A stretch of 64,000 bases of DNA. It comes from Sweltsa coloradensis (taxonomy: Eukaryota; Arthropoda; Insecta; Plecoptera; Chloroperlidae). This document shows positions 12,201 through 25,200 of the stretch, one piece after another. The stretch covers positions 62,001 through 126,000 of the forward strand of contig JAMZAV010001715.1 of assembly GCA_024449915.1 (NCBI GenBank), written 5' to 3'. The position numbers were made by a program, and so were the translations under genes. The notes under the pieces were generated by a model that had not been told where the DNA came from, made no database searches, and was given only the letters and a program-made list of their open reading frames with translations. Positions within the stretch are counted from its first letter, which is position 1, and each line of letters opens with the position of its first letter.

Positions 12201-13882
12201 ATATTATATTAATATCAATATTAATATCTATGTTAATACTTCTGTGGATATTAAGTAAGTATTTTCTTACCTTGGTGGAACCCGTACACATCTGGTTTGT
12301 GAAAGGTTGGATTGTCTTTGGCATAAAAATCGTACGAAACGTAGAAAGTCAAATCTGCTTCTGGTTTCAGTGTGATGTCATCGTCCGCCGCTGCATTCAT
12401 CTCTGGAATTATGTAGGAATCATCGGCGTCCATCCTAGCATTCAAAGCATTCACTTGCTGCAATAAGAAATAAAAGAGACGCTATAGTCTTATCATACGC
12501 AGAACAATCACATAAAAAAGTCCTCACGATTACGTCTAATTTTATATTAATACTCTTTGTTATGTATTGTAGTATCGTGCCCCACACCCGTCGGCACCCT
12601 CCCCAATATCATGGAACATACGGATAAAAATTTCGACATCTGTTTTCTATGTAGTTTTAAATACCTTCTATTGCATGCATTTAAAACTTCCATATTTATT
12701 TCAAACACCAAAATGTAGCGTTATGGCAAACGTTTCATTACTACAGAGACTAAACAGAACCGAAAAAAAAACACTTCTAGCTGGATGGTGGAGGTGCCGG
12801 GTCCACGTGATCAAGTGCTCATCCGTGTTCAACTATCTCCAATGCATAGATACTACTATGCTCCAATGTAACCACGGAGTGACCTATATATAATAATAAT
12901 CATCATAACTCAGTTCCAACTATGTCGGGTTGAGTGGTGGTCTTCCACCATTATCAAGGCATGAAACTGTAGATACTAAGCTTGCCAGACTCAGTGTTTC
13001 TTCCACATCATCCAACTCCTTCTTCTCCACCAATTTACTCCACTCTCTTCTGTCCTCCCACAGCTTTACTCTTGCCACATGCTCCCACACTTCATTCCGT
13101 TTTCCAACGTCTTCTTGAATTAATCTTTCCCATTTTTCTCTTGGCCTTCCTACTCTTCTTTTCCCCTCCTCTGCCGCTTCAAATTCTCGTCTTGGAATCC
13201 TCTCCCTGCCCATCCTTTTCATATGTCCAAACCATCTTAGACGTTCTCTTCCTAGCTTAAACTTCAATCTCTCCAATCCCAGTTCTTTCCTTATTTCATT
13301 ACTTCTTATCTTGTCCATCTTTGTAACTCCCTTGATACTTCTTAAAAACTTCATTTCTGCTGCTTCCAGCTGACTCTCTTCTTTTGTTCCCACTGCCCAT
13401 GTTACTGCCCCATATGTTAATATAGGTACAAAATATGCCTTATACAGCAAAATTTTACATTTTGTGTGGAACAACTCATTTCATAGTAACTTTCTCACCA
13501 ATTGATAAAACCCTTCTGCTTTTTGCACTCTAGATGACACTTCCCTACACACTTTTGCATCTTTTGTCAATATACTTCCCAAATATTTAAATTCTTCTTT
13601 TTCTTCTAAGACTTCCCACGTAGTACAATAGTTCTATGTCTCTAGGCCTGCCCTTTGTCTTCTTTTGCATACGCAAACATTCACTCTTTTTCTGATTGAT
13701 TTTTAGACCAAACTCTGTAGTAACTTCGTTCCATCTGTCCACCTTCTCCTGCACTTCTCTGGCACTCTCACCCCAAATCAACACATCGTCCGCAAACACT
13801 AATGTTCTTGTGTCCCTTCCATCTGTATTTGGTTCCACTCTTCTTATAATTTCATCCATTACAACAGTAAAGAGTAATATAC

Positions 13883-13977
<95 letters not shown>

Positions 13978-16900
13978 TTATTTATTTAACGTCTATCCTA
14001 TTCAGTTATAAAAACTGATTTACAAAGGAGGACAACTAAATAAATCTAATTACATATAGATGCAGAAACTACAATAAACTACATTTAAGTAAATATTTGA
14101 AATATTAGCGTTACAACAACAATGCATTTAAACACAACAATTTTGCTAACAAATGGAAATAATATAAAATGTATTTAATTAATGAATCAAATATAAAAAA
14201 GGGTGGGGAATGAAAGGAAAAGAAAAAAAGGGAAAAAGAAAAAAAAGAAAAAAAGGAAGAAAAATAGAAGAAGAAAAATTAAAAAACGAAAAAAAAATAA
14301 CTTACAAAGCCCTTCCTGTCCGCTGCATCGTAGGAAACCGCCTCTTCGGGGTCTGTGTCGGGCGCACCGTTATAGTGCAGGACTGCGACCTGGTGGGCAG
14401 AGTCGAATCTCTTGTCGCAATCCATGAGCCCGCGCAGCCTGATCCAGTAGTTTTTTACTGTCTGGTTGGCAGAGATGATGAAGTCAAACCTTTCACCTGC
14501 GTACGTTACTAGAGACTCGGCTACAACAAATTAACAGCAGGTTAATTTAAATTTTAAGACCACCACCAATATAAAAACCACGCGAAATTACAGTTTATTT
14601 GTTTTATCTCGAGAACGGTGCACTATATCGGAAAACTGATTGCAGACAGTTGTGTGGTTTTGTGAGAACTATAGCCTGCACAGATTGTAAGGTTTAGTAA
14701 TTTATTGATTTATTATTTTTATGATTAAATGCATATTATTTAAAATCCCAACCCGTATTGATAATTGTATTTGAATATGGTTTCTTGCATTATAATATTG
14801 TTGTAACAAAACCACATGATTGTCTGCAATCAGTTTTTAGATATTTTCACCGTTCTCCTGATATCACTTAACAACTGCGTGGTGTTCATATTGGTTGGGT
14901 CTACCACATTTAGATTAATATAGGCCTACACCGTATACTTAATCTTATAAAAATATAGAATATAATGCAATATACTCTTCAAATTGATATTTCTACTTTT
15001 CAACTTGTTTTCAGAAATCAAATGTATCAAGTACCAACTTGAACGGTACTCGAACTTAAGTCACCATCTGGATTGGTAATTTAATTAGTGGATTTGGGTT
15101 TGTTATAATAACATTTTTTTATAATAATGTATTTACAGTTTTTACTAGGAAAACGCCAAAGTCGTTGTTAGACGAGTGAGTGAGCCATGTGTTAAGTACC
15201 CGGTAACATTCCCTTACTTCCCCCTACCTAAGGCCTCCCAATTGCCTATTATAGGCTAGAGTGGCGCATTATGGTCTTACAGTTGACGTGCCCTTATACC
15301 AACTAAACTCAAAACCCATTATTTATACCTATATAATTATCAAACTTAAATGCAAATGTTCTCGGTACTCAACACATTACTCGCTCACTAACAACGACTT
15401 TGGCGTTTTCCTAGTCTAGTTAGCTAATGCGCCCTTATACCCGAAATGAGGAAGACCTAGGTTTAAACCCCCGGTCGGGAAAGATTTTCTAATTTCTGGA
15501 TTGTATTTAAAAATTTATGAAACATTTTTTGAAATGCATACAATACTATGGAAAACATAGCCAGGACGAAATACGAGTAAAGATTGCAAGGTTTACTCAA
15601 TCTCCCAGCGGAATTTAGGGGAACCTTGGGCGTACAAGATTCGATACACCTTGGTCACTGCATGCATGTAATCACGGCCTGACAAAAATGATTCGATAAA
15701 AAATGACTTCTTCAAGAACAAAACCATTGTCGTTAAAATAAAACCTACACAATATCCTATTTTTCAATTTATTATTTCTTGTAGATTTAAATTGCAACGG
15801 ATTTTGCTCATTTTGTTAGCAGTTCTCAGTTACCTGGTCACGGATGTCTGTTTAAAATTTCAGCTCAATCTGTTTGGTCGTTAGGGAGAGCTTTAGGAAA
15901 TGGAGAGCGTACCTTCCACGGGCTCCAGGTCGCTGCCATCGCTTGCAACGATGGTCAGATTGTGGTTATCAACAGACAACTGGATCGGGCAGTTGAGGAA
16001 ACCAGCGTTGATCAGGCGGAATCGGTACCTGACACCCTAAAAAAGAAAAAAGAAAATCTGATTATTGAAAGACAGAATCAATAATTTAGCGTTTGCGGTT
16101 ATATGTGACTTTAATTTGTTTTCTCTTACATCCATTTGATATAGTATCACACATGCACTTGGAATCTGGAATGTAGAATCTAGTTCATTTTTTCCAGCTG
16201 TTGTCTACCAAACAATCTCAAAGTGTATTCTAAGCTCCATTTTGCCCGTCTGGGGCCCGGGGTAGAGTCGAGGAAAGGGGTGAAGTCCAAACATCAGCCA
16301 GTTAGTAGGGGAGTATAATATAACAATCCAAAACTAGAGGCGAGCTCTGGCAGTCGTCGTCGGGGAAGCACCGCCTTCCACTCGACGACGACGACGACAA
16401 TGACAACACGAACGATGAGTATGACAAAGACCACGACGACCACGACGTGAGAATCCCCCCCTTTCCTCCCCCTTGCCCATGGCTGGTACAGCATGTGATG
16501 TTCCTCCCCATAGCTGTTTATGCCAGTTTACCAGCATGACTCATTTATCACTCGTCACATTATCACCTTTTCACCACTTGTGTATTTTATAACCTCAGCT
16601 TTTTTTTCTACGTTCATCTTGGGCTTTCAGCCGTTTTATACATTTAAAGTTTAGTTTTGTTATTCAAGTTTTGCTTGTTGTATATTATTGTATAATTTTT
16701 ATTTTATAGTACTTGTTCATGTATTCAATGTTTTGTTTATCATATTTGTATGGTTTTGAATTGATGTCTTAATTGTTTAGTTTTAGTAACCTAACCTAAC
16801 ACTTGTGGGTTTTATACCTGTTGTTGGTGACCAATAAATATAAAATATATCCCCTAGGCTAGAGTCGCGCATTATTACACGGTTGACATGCCAGTCGTTG

Positions 16901-19900
16901 CCAACGCACCTGATCGACGTCGAAGCGCTTGGCTGGTATGTACAAAGGTCCATCTTGCTCTTCACCCGGACTAGGAGTGAACTCCGTGTGTCGACCCTGG
17001 CCGTTGATCAGCAGGGTGGGCGGCTTGTTGTTTCCGTCAGCGTGGTGGTGGGCCAGGAACTTGGCTACTCCTATCGTGTGGTCCCAGTCCATAATCTAAC
17101 ACGTAAAAAACTCGACATTGATTTTGTTTTCGTTTTATTTTTATATAGTTTTATATGTTTACGTCTATCCTATTGGGTTATAAAATGTGAACATCGGAGT
17201 AGATTTTATCGGATCCAGTCGTAACCCTACACCATCCAGTTATTGCAGTCAGTAAGAAAACCAGATATTGCTTCCGTGTAGACTGTACGTCCATTACGAA
17301 CAAATATTAATCGTCATGTACTACTTTGAATGATTTACATTTTCAAAATCAAATCATTAACTTTAAAGTTTAAAAAAAATGTTTATTTATGTTTGTGTTA
17401 GATGAGCCTTAATGTAATAGGCTATTTTAAAATTACTAAGGAATGATTATTGATAACAAAATTTGAAATTTCATCTTTTTTGCAGCAATTAAAATTGATT
17501 TTTGTGGTTGATATTTTGTCTACCTTTGTAAACCAGTTTAGCTGATTGAATAGAGAGAGATATGCGACTAGAACACAAAATTATTGCAATAAGATCTGAA
17601 GTACCCATAGAGCCCGTGTTGCGTCCTAATGCACCAGTAGTTCGAGGCTAGGCGTCGGTTGGGCTGGAACTCACCTGTATCGTGTGCGAGGGTATATCTC
17701 TGTCGTACAGACTGCGGTTGGGATCGCGTGTGGTAGGAACTCTCACGATGAGTGACCCGTAGGCTCCGTCCGCTCTCTGGCTGCCTGAATGTGAGTGCCA
17801 GAAGTGAGTGCCGGGAGTGTCTGCCTGGTAGCGATATCTATAAACACACAAGAAATTAGTGACATGAAACCTTAAAGAAACAAACTATTTTTCTCGAGGT
17901 AGTGAAATAAGAGTTTTTGCTTCGTTTGCTATGCTCACTACGCTCATCAAATTATATTTGTAACGGGTTTTACTAAGCGGTATGAAATACCATGGCAATA
18001 CACAAACCACAGATGTCTATGTACACTTTACGTGCATACCTGCCAGATGTTGAGAAATGAAGTCGGACTAATTTAGCGGGTTTTCTTACTGTAAAATTAA
18101 GCAAACAACACGATTACTAATCTGTGAAAAGATTTCCCGCGTTGAGAAGTCGTTACTATATGCAAAGCACATAGGCATGTTTTCCGTAAATTTGTAAGCT
18201 TTGACCACCAACATGGCCGCCCGTGCCCGTGATGGCCTAAGCTATGGCTTAAGTCGCCTTCAAGGTTACAGTTTAGCATGCGCAATCCACGTATTAGAGA
18301 TCGGTGCAATACACACTAAATTTAAAAATTACAATTATATGCTTGTAACGCATAAGCTGTACTGATAAATCATAAAATGAATGCGTTGAGGCCTCGCAGG
18401 ACCGTGTACTGAGGTGACAGAGATGATAGTGAGGTTCACTGTACCTGAATGTTGACCTTGGAGGTATGGGACACTGAGTGACGTAGGGCACGCCGTCCAT
18501 GTAGGGGGTTCCCCGCTGATGGTGGCCGTGCCAGTGGATGGTGGTGCTCTCCTCCGACATCTGATTCACCAAGTCGACGATAATGCGGTCGCCCTTACAC
18601 ACCTAGCACAAACATCAGCTTTGTGAAGACATTTTTATTAGACATGTTTATTATTATTTTGCCCTTGGCTTGGGACAAATCATATCCCTTACCAGGTGAC
18701 TATTATAGACTGAATTTAAGTAAAGGGTGTGCGGATCAGGATATGTATTTTAGAATGTCCGACGGTTGTTTTAAGAGGACTCAGTCTCTAGCATTACCCT
18801 TATTGTTTAAAGAAAACAGTAGAAATACTTTTAGTCAGGATCGAGACTGGCGGGTTCCGAAGCGACGACCTTCCGTATCAAGTCTCGCGCGTTATACTAT
18901 ACGTATGAGTAAGCCGTTGCATTGTGGGGCTCACTTTGCTTATATAACTTATTTATTTATTTTATTGTATTTTTCTCGCCACTCGGCGAGAAGGCCATTG
19001 TAGGGCACAATTCCCTCTTTAGCCTGTAGAACTAATAACTTGTATGCAAGTAGGATGTAGCAATAGTTGGCTATAGCCACATAGGCCCATCACATTTCCG
19101 TGGGAGTATTTTGCGACTTCGTGTATATAATTTGCTTTAATTCTGAATAAATTTTGACTTTCAGTGCAATTCTTGTGTCAGGACAGGTTGGACTTTGTCA
19201 AGGTGAAAAACCATATTAATTATTACTATCGTAAGTTTTTTTTAAGTAAGACTTAATTATACCTGTACATATTAAGCTACAGCAAATTACGGGTGTCTGT
19301 ACTCTCTTACCCGAAAATATTACAAAAACAATACATATCCGCACGACAAGCAGGTAGGCCTAACGCGCGAGTTTTCTTTCAAAGAAGCAAACAACACAAA
19401 GAAAAATTAGCTATTTAAAATTTATAAAATAATTTTGAGAAAAGCGGTGTGAGAGTGTCCGTCTTACCTCGACACTGGGTCCCGGCATCTGTCGGTTGAC
19501 TACAATGAGTGGTCGCTTGAACCCGTCTGCTGTGACGCAGTCTGGCCGTTCACAGTCGGTGACGTTGTGGGGACAGTTGTAGCAGGCCTTGCTCATAGAG
19601 TGATACCACTCCACCTAGGAACATCAGCCAGCTTTAGAGTGTGCCATGTAACATCAACCATGCAGCTTTAGAGAGTGCCATTTAACATGCATTTTTAGTC
19701 ATCCATCAGCTTTTCGGCCTATCGAGCTTTTGCTACAAAATTTGATTTAAGACTAAAATGCTCACCTCGAAACGAAAGTTGCAGGTCATGGGCGGCGCCC
19801 CCTCCTCACACTCTCGTAGACAAGGGTGCGTGGGCGTGATTCGCTGTGATTCCATCTGTGGTGCCTGTGTGACTCCCTGGGGTTGCATGGTGGGCGTCGG

Positions 19901-22221
19901 TCTCCCCTTAGGCTCCTTGGGGTGGCTCAGACGCTGGATCCACTCGGCGGTCTCGTTCAGAAGCTCCCTCGCTTCAGACAGACTCTCCGGCAGACGAGGG
20001 ACGTGGTTCGGGTGACCCTTCATCTGCGGACCACTCGTTGCCTCTGGACGTGTGGTTTCCGAGGGGTGCGCCACGTCGTTGGGATGCGCGGTTGACACCT
20101 GAAGACGGCCTCGCTCCTTGTTGGGCGACGACGGTTTGAGGTAAACCGGAGAGCCGCCTGGCTTGAGAGGCGAGGCCGGATATGATTCCGTGATTGGTTC
20201 GGTGTTGTCATCGTGGACATTCCTGGAAGACTCTGTCTCGTCGCCAGCTGTAACATGTACACGTATAAACAATACTGTTTATCAGTAAAATATGTTTATG
20301 TGTAAATCCTAATTTGAAGTTGAATTGAGTATACCATTTAAGATAATATATTATCTTGAACTGTCCAGTAACAAGAGTCTGAAGAAAACCTTCAATCAAT
20401 TTGTAGAACGAGCACCTATACAATGATCGCTCTTGATTATCGTTTGAATTTCAGTTATTATATTAATCAGTATGAGGAGCATGGAATAAGACCTGCTTTA
20501 GACAAAGAGCGTTAAGAACTAACGGGCGTTGAGCAATTATAATAGTGATTAACAGGAAAGGGTCTATGGATACGTTTAATTAACGAAGTTACTACCCCTA
20601 TACGTAAGACCTCTAAATCTAATCCATAACATGGCAGGAGACAAGAGAGGAGGCAAGAGACCCGGTACACGCTAGAATAATATTACGAATTTGATTTTTA
20701 GTCGGAGATGGTCGGAGGTTTGATAATTTTAATGAAGAACGTATTAAAGCTTTCTCCATAAAAGAATAGAGTGACCATGTGTACAGGATTGACCGGAAAA
20801 CCGGTACGTTTGAAAACTTTAACATAGTTTTGGTGGAGGTGCCGGGTCTTGAAAATATTTATTGTCCTCGTTATTGCAATGATGTTATTCAATACGATTA
20901 GTAGCGATGAATGAGGATTGAATACAGTTAAACAATCCGTATGATGCGAGTCTCTTTGTTCCCGATCTGCATTGCATCCCAACCGCCCAACTCGCGGACG
21001 TATTTAACGTAAATCTGTTATTGAATGCGATGAGAAGTTATGAAGACTATGGAGATTTAGTGACGTATAGGAACCGGGGGAGGCAGGGGGGCAATGCCCC
21101 CCAACCAAGTTTAGACCAGCGCCCCGGCAGGGAAGGGGACAAAATATTTAACTTGACGTTCATTTTTTGAGTTTTTAAATAAAACATATTTTACAGAGTC
21201 CGAGTGCAGGAAGTTTAGTTTTAGTTTTTGAGCTATTAATTTAAATTATTTCAAAACTGTATGTATTATTGTGCATAACATACTTCTATGCACATAATGG
21301 TTTAGTTGGGCAATCAAATTGAAATTTCAAAAACAACTAAAGTGTATCCTTCATAAACAAAACGGGAATCCCTTGAGTTGCCATTTTTCAGTTAAAACAC
21401 GACGAAATAACTGTAAGTTGAGAAAAAAATCTCCTTTGGCAAAAATTCCTCTAACTTTTTGAAATACGTTTCTAATGCAGGTCTTACGACTTCATCATCC
21501 GTCCTTCATCAATCCAACCAACCAGACATCCTAGTGTGGGAAGACGCATGCTGTGAGTGACAGCCATATTGGAAGTGGAAGTTTCACTCTAATGCATGGA
21601 TTAAGTCTTTCCTTCACCGAGCTTCTAATGATCACGGTCTAGATAATTAGACGAGATACGTTGTTTGGTTGTCTGATCTGAGGTCTTTGTACACCAACAT
21701 TACCTAGTGGACCAAGAAGGTTCTGCGTTTTTTCATTGGCATCGTCGTAGAGCGAAATTATTATGGGATGCACTTGGCGAGAGCTGGAATGTCATTGTTT
21801 TCTTTTTCTACTTCCACTTGAACAAAAGTGGAAAAACATAAGTGACGATCCAGTGTCAGTGTGGCGTATGAAGTAATGCGGCCAATGGAAACACCATTGT
21901 AGTGTGCCATGCGTGAATCCGAGAAAAGTACAGGATAATACTTGAGCTTTTATCCGGTAGTGTTACCTTACCTACTGCTGTTCGTTTTCTTCGCGCATTT
22001 ACAGATTTATCAATTGGATTATGCAGAGAAGTTGTACGATATCGAATGCGTAACATAAAATGAGGTATTTGGTGGAGGTGCCGGGTTTGGATTCGACGGT
22101 GGATTTCAAAACAATGCAATGTCGTGGCTTATTTTGACAGAAATTGATTGGATGAGCGTAGCGAGCGTAGCGAGCGAAGCGAAGATTCCATTTCACTACA
22201 CTGGAGAAAAAAATCCGGAAT

Positions 22222-22257
<36 letters not shown>

Positions 22258-25200
22258 CTTTTCTGTATTTTTGTGTGTTTGTTAACACGATTCCGGCTAA
22301 ACCGATACTCCGATTGCGATGAAATTTTATGGAGACCTTCGAAATCTCTGAACTTAGAACTGCCACGTTTTTGAGCGCAATCGGGAAATTTTTTCTCATA
22401 AAAAACGCAATTTTACGATTTTTTTCGATTTTTAAAAAATTTCTTCGACTTATAACACCTACATGCTTTATCCGATTGTAATGATTTTTTTACAGAACCT
22501 TAATTTTATGAATTAAGATATTTGTGTGAAATTTGAGCGTAATCGAAAAATTATTTCTCATGAAAATCAAAATTTTACGGGTTTTTTCTTTTCTAAAACA
22601 ATTCTTTGACTTATAACACCTACATGCTTTATCTTATTGTAATGATTTTTTCACAGAACCTTAATTTCGTGAATTAATATATTCGTGTTAAATTTGAGCG
22701 CAATCGAATAATTATTTCTTATACAAATTAAGTTAATTTTTTATTTAATTTAATTTAATTTAAAAAAATCTTCGATTAAGTAATGATTTTTTCACAGAAC
22801 AACAGAAAATCCGCGTAACACATGGCATCTCAATGCACCATATACGCTCATCCAACAACGCGGCGGGACTTAAGCGTTTTCCTAGTATTTGTATTGTTTC
22901 AGAGAAGGTGTCTTATACTGGACGATTACTATTTTAAATTTAATTATTGGGTGGAGGTACACCGATTAGTTAAAATGGCATTCTATGGTAATTTAACACA
23001 AATAATTGGGGATGGTAAATAGAAACATGTCTCCTTATGCACGTCAGCGGAATGACCTGTTAGTTTATAGAAATTTTCAAAATAATCATGCCTGAAACTG
23101 AATAAAATATATTATATCAATACACTTTTTTTAAAAACATAGTGGCAATTTGCCCATGTTAAGAGGCCTAGCAACGATGTTAAATTCTATGTTACTTTTT
23201 TATTAGTAAGTAAGTAAGTAAGTTTTATTTCCACACACATAGCATATTACATTATAATAATATACACTTTGTGATGACCTCTAAGAATATATTGTCTGGA
23301 ATAAGTATTTATTTACTTATTCCTAAACAAATAAACTTTGTTATTGAGGTGTTTGGAAAGGTACAATTTGCTGTATCAAGCAGGATGCAAATTGAGATAT
23401 ACTCCGTCACATTTCTATCCTAAAAATAAGTTACTTGATAATTAATGCCTTAGTCTTAGTTTGTACATATCATAACAATTTTACTGTTGGCTAGTAATAG
23501 AATTTGAGTGCCTCGTATATAAGAGAATACTAATGAAACGAGAGAACAAGTATTTGTCTAGTTTTTCTTGTGGGCCGTGATTGGTTTCAATTTAAGGCAG
23601 TACGTAAAACAAAGATAAGACATAAGAGACAAAAAAGGCAAACAAATATTAATATAATAATCAGACTTAAATGAATCTATAGAAATAAGACAAACTATAA
23701 GACAAAATTTAAAACACAAGACAAAGAAATGGGCCTACCATACAATATATCTTAGCCTATTTGTGGAATACAAACATAACAATAGTACAATATATCTATA
23801 TCTATTAGGCCTATTTAGAATTGTAGTATAAAGATAGGCCTAACAGTGTTATAGTAGTTTGTCCTTCAAAAATTCCTCAATAGAGTAATATGCTTTGTTA
23901 CATAGGAGTTGTTTTAGTTTGTTTTTAAAAATGCTCATATTAGAAATGGATTTTAGACTTGTCGGTAGCTTGTTAAATAATTTAGAACTTATATAATTAG
24001 AGTTAAATTGTGAATGTTTTCGCTTGAGATAATTAGTGTGTATGTTGTTTGCTTGTCTTGTGTTATGGCTGTGAATGCTATTGTTCTTGTCAATTTCTTC
24101 ATTAATCATAGATTTTTTTAAATTTAGTACGGATTGAAATATGTATAGACTGTAGAAAGTGAGTATTTTGTGTTTGATGAAGTGTGGCTTACAGTGAGGT
24201 TTAATGTAAGAATTTTTCTTTTGTTTGAGTCCAAGAATATTTCTTATTGCTCTTTTCTGTAGTTTAAATATTGTGTCCGCTTTTACAGAGCTGCCCCATA
24301 TATTGATGCCGTACCTCATATGTGATTCAAAGTTAGCATAGTAAGCTATTTTTGCAGTTTTTGTGTTTGTGATTAAATTGATTGTTTTTAGTGAAAAGCA
24401 TGCAGAACTTAGTTTTTTTGCTAACATATCGCAATGTGTGTGCCAGTTTAGATTTTGGTCGATATGGATTCCAAAGAAATTCTGTTGTGTGAACTCTTTT
24501 TATCACGGTGTTATCTGCTGTGTTATTGATTGTTGTTAAATTGTTGTTTTGAATATGAGTTTGTTTACTTGGGTGGAATTCTATGAAATTAGTTTTATTG
24601 GCATTTAGTAAAAGTTTGTTATTTTGGAACCACTTAGTTACTGCGCTCAGCACTTCTTCGCTAATGACTATCAGATTGTCATGTATTTTGCTTCTTATTA
24701 GGATACTGGTATCATCCGCAAATAATTCAATACCTATATTTTTCAAGATGTAAGTGAGATCATTTACGAATATTATGAACAATAGAGGGCCTAGTATGGA
24801 GCCTTGAGGAACTCCACAGTTGACTGCTTCACCATCAGATAAGTAACATTTCTCGTGATTGTATTCATCTGTGGTTTTAATTTCTACATGTTGCCTCCTG
24901 TCCGTGAGATATGATTTAACTAGATTATACGCATGACCTCTTATGCCATAATAGTGCAGTTTAGCCAGTAGTAACGCGTGATCTATGCAATCGAAAGCTT
25001 TCGAAAGGTCACAAAAGATTCCAATTAAGCGTTCATTTTTTTCCTTTCCTTGAGTTATATTATTAATAAATTTTTCTATGGTATTAGTTGTTGACCTATA
25101 TTTCCTAAACCCATTTTGGCTATTTGATAGTAGATGTTCTTTTTCAAGGAATGAAGTAATTCTTGTATGGAGTATTTTTTCAAAAATTTTAGAAAATACT

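Noticed and set aside
13882..13988. CRISPR-like or regulatory array
   Set aside because: It is a plain ATTT microsatellite; no spacers occur anywhere in the window.
18623..19003. Gene with 126 codons inside laccase intron 3
   Set aside because: No recognisable domain. The following TATATAA and AATAAA signals suggest retroelement debris instead.
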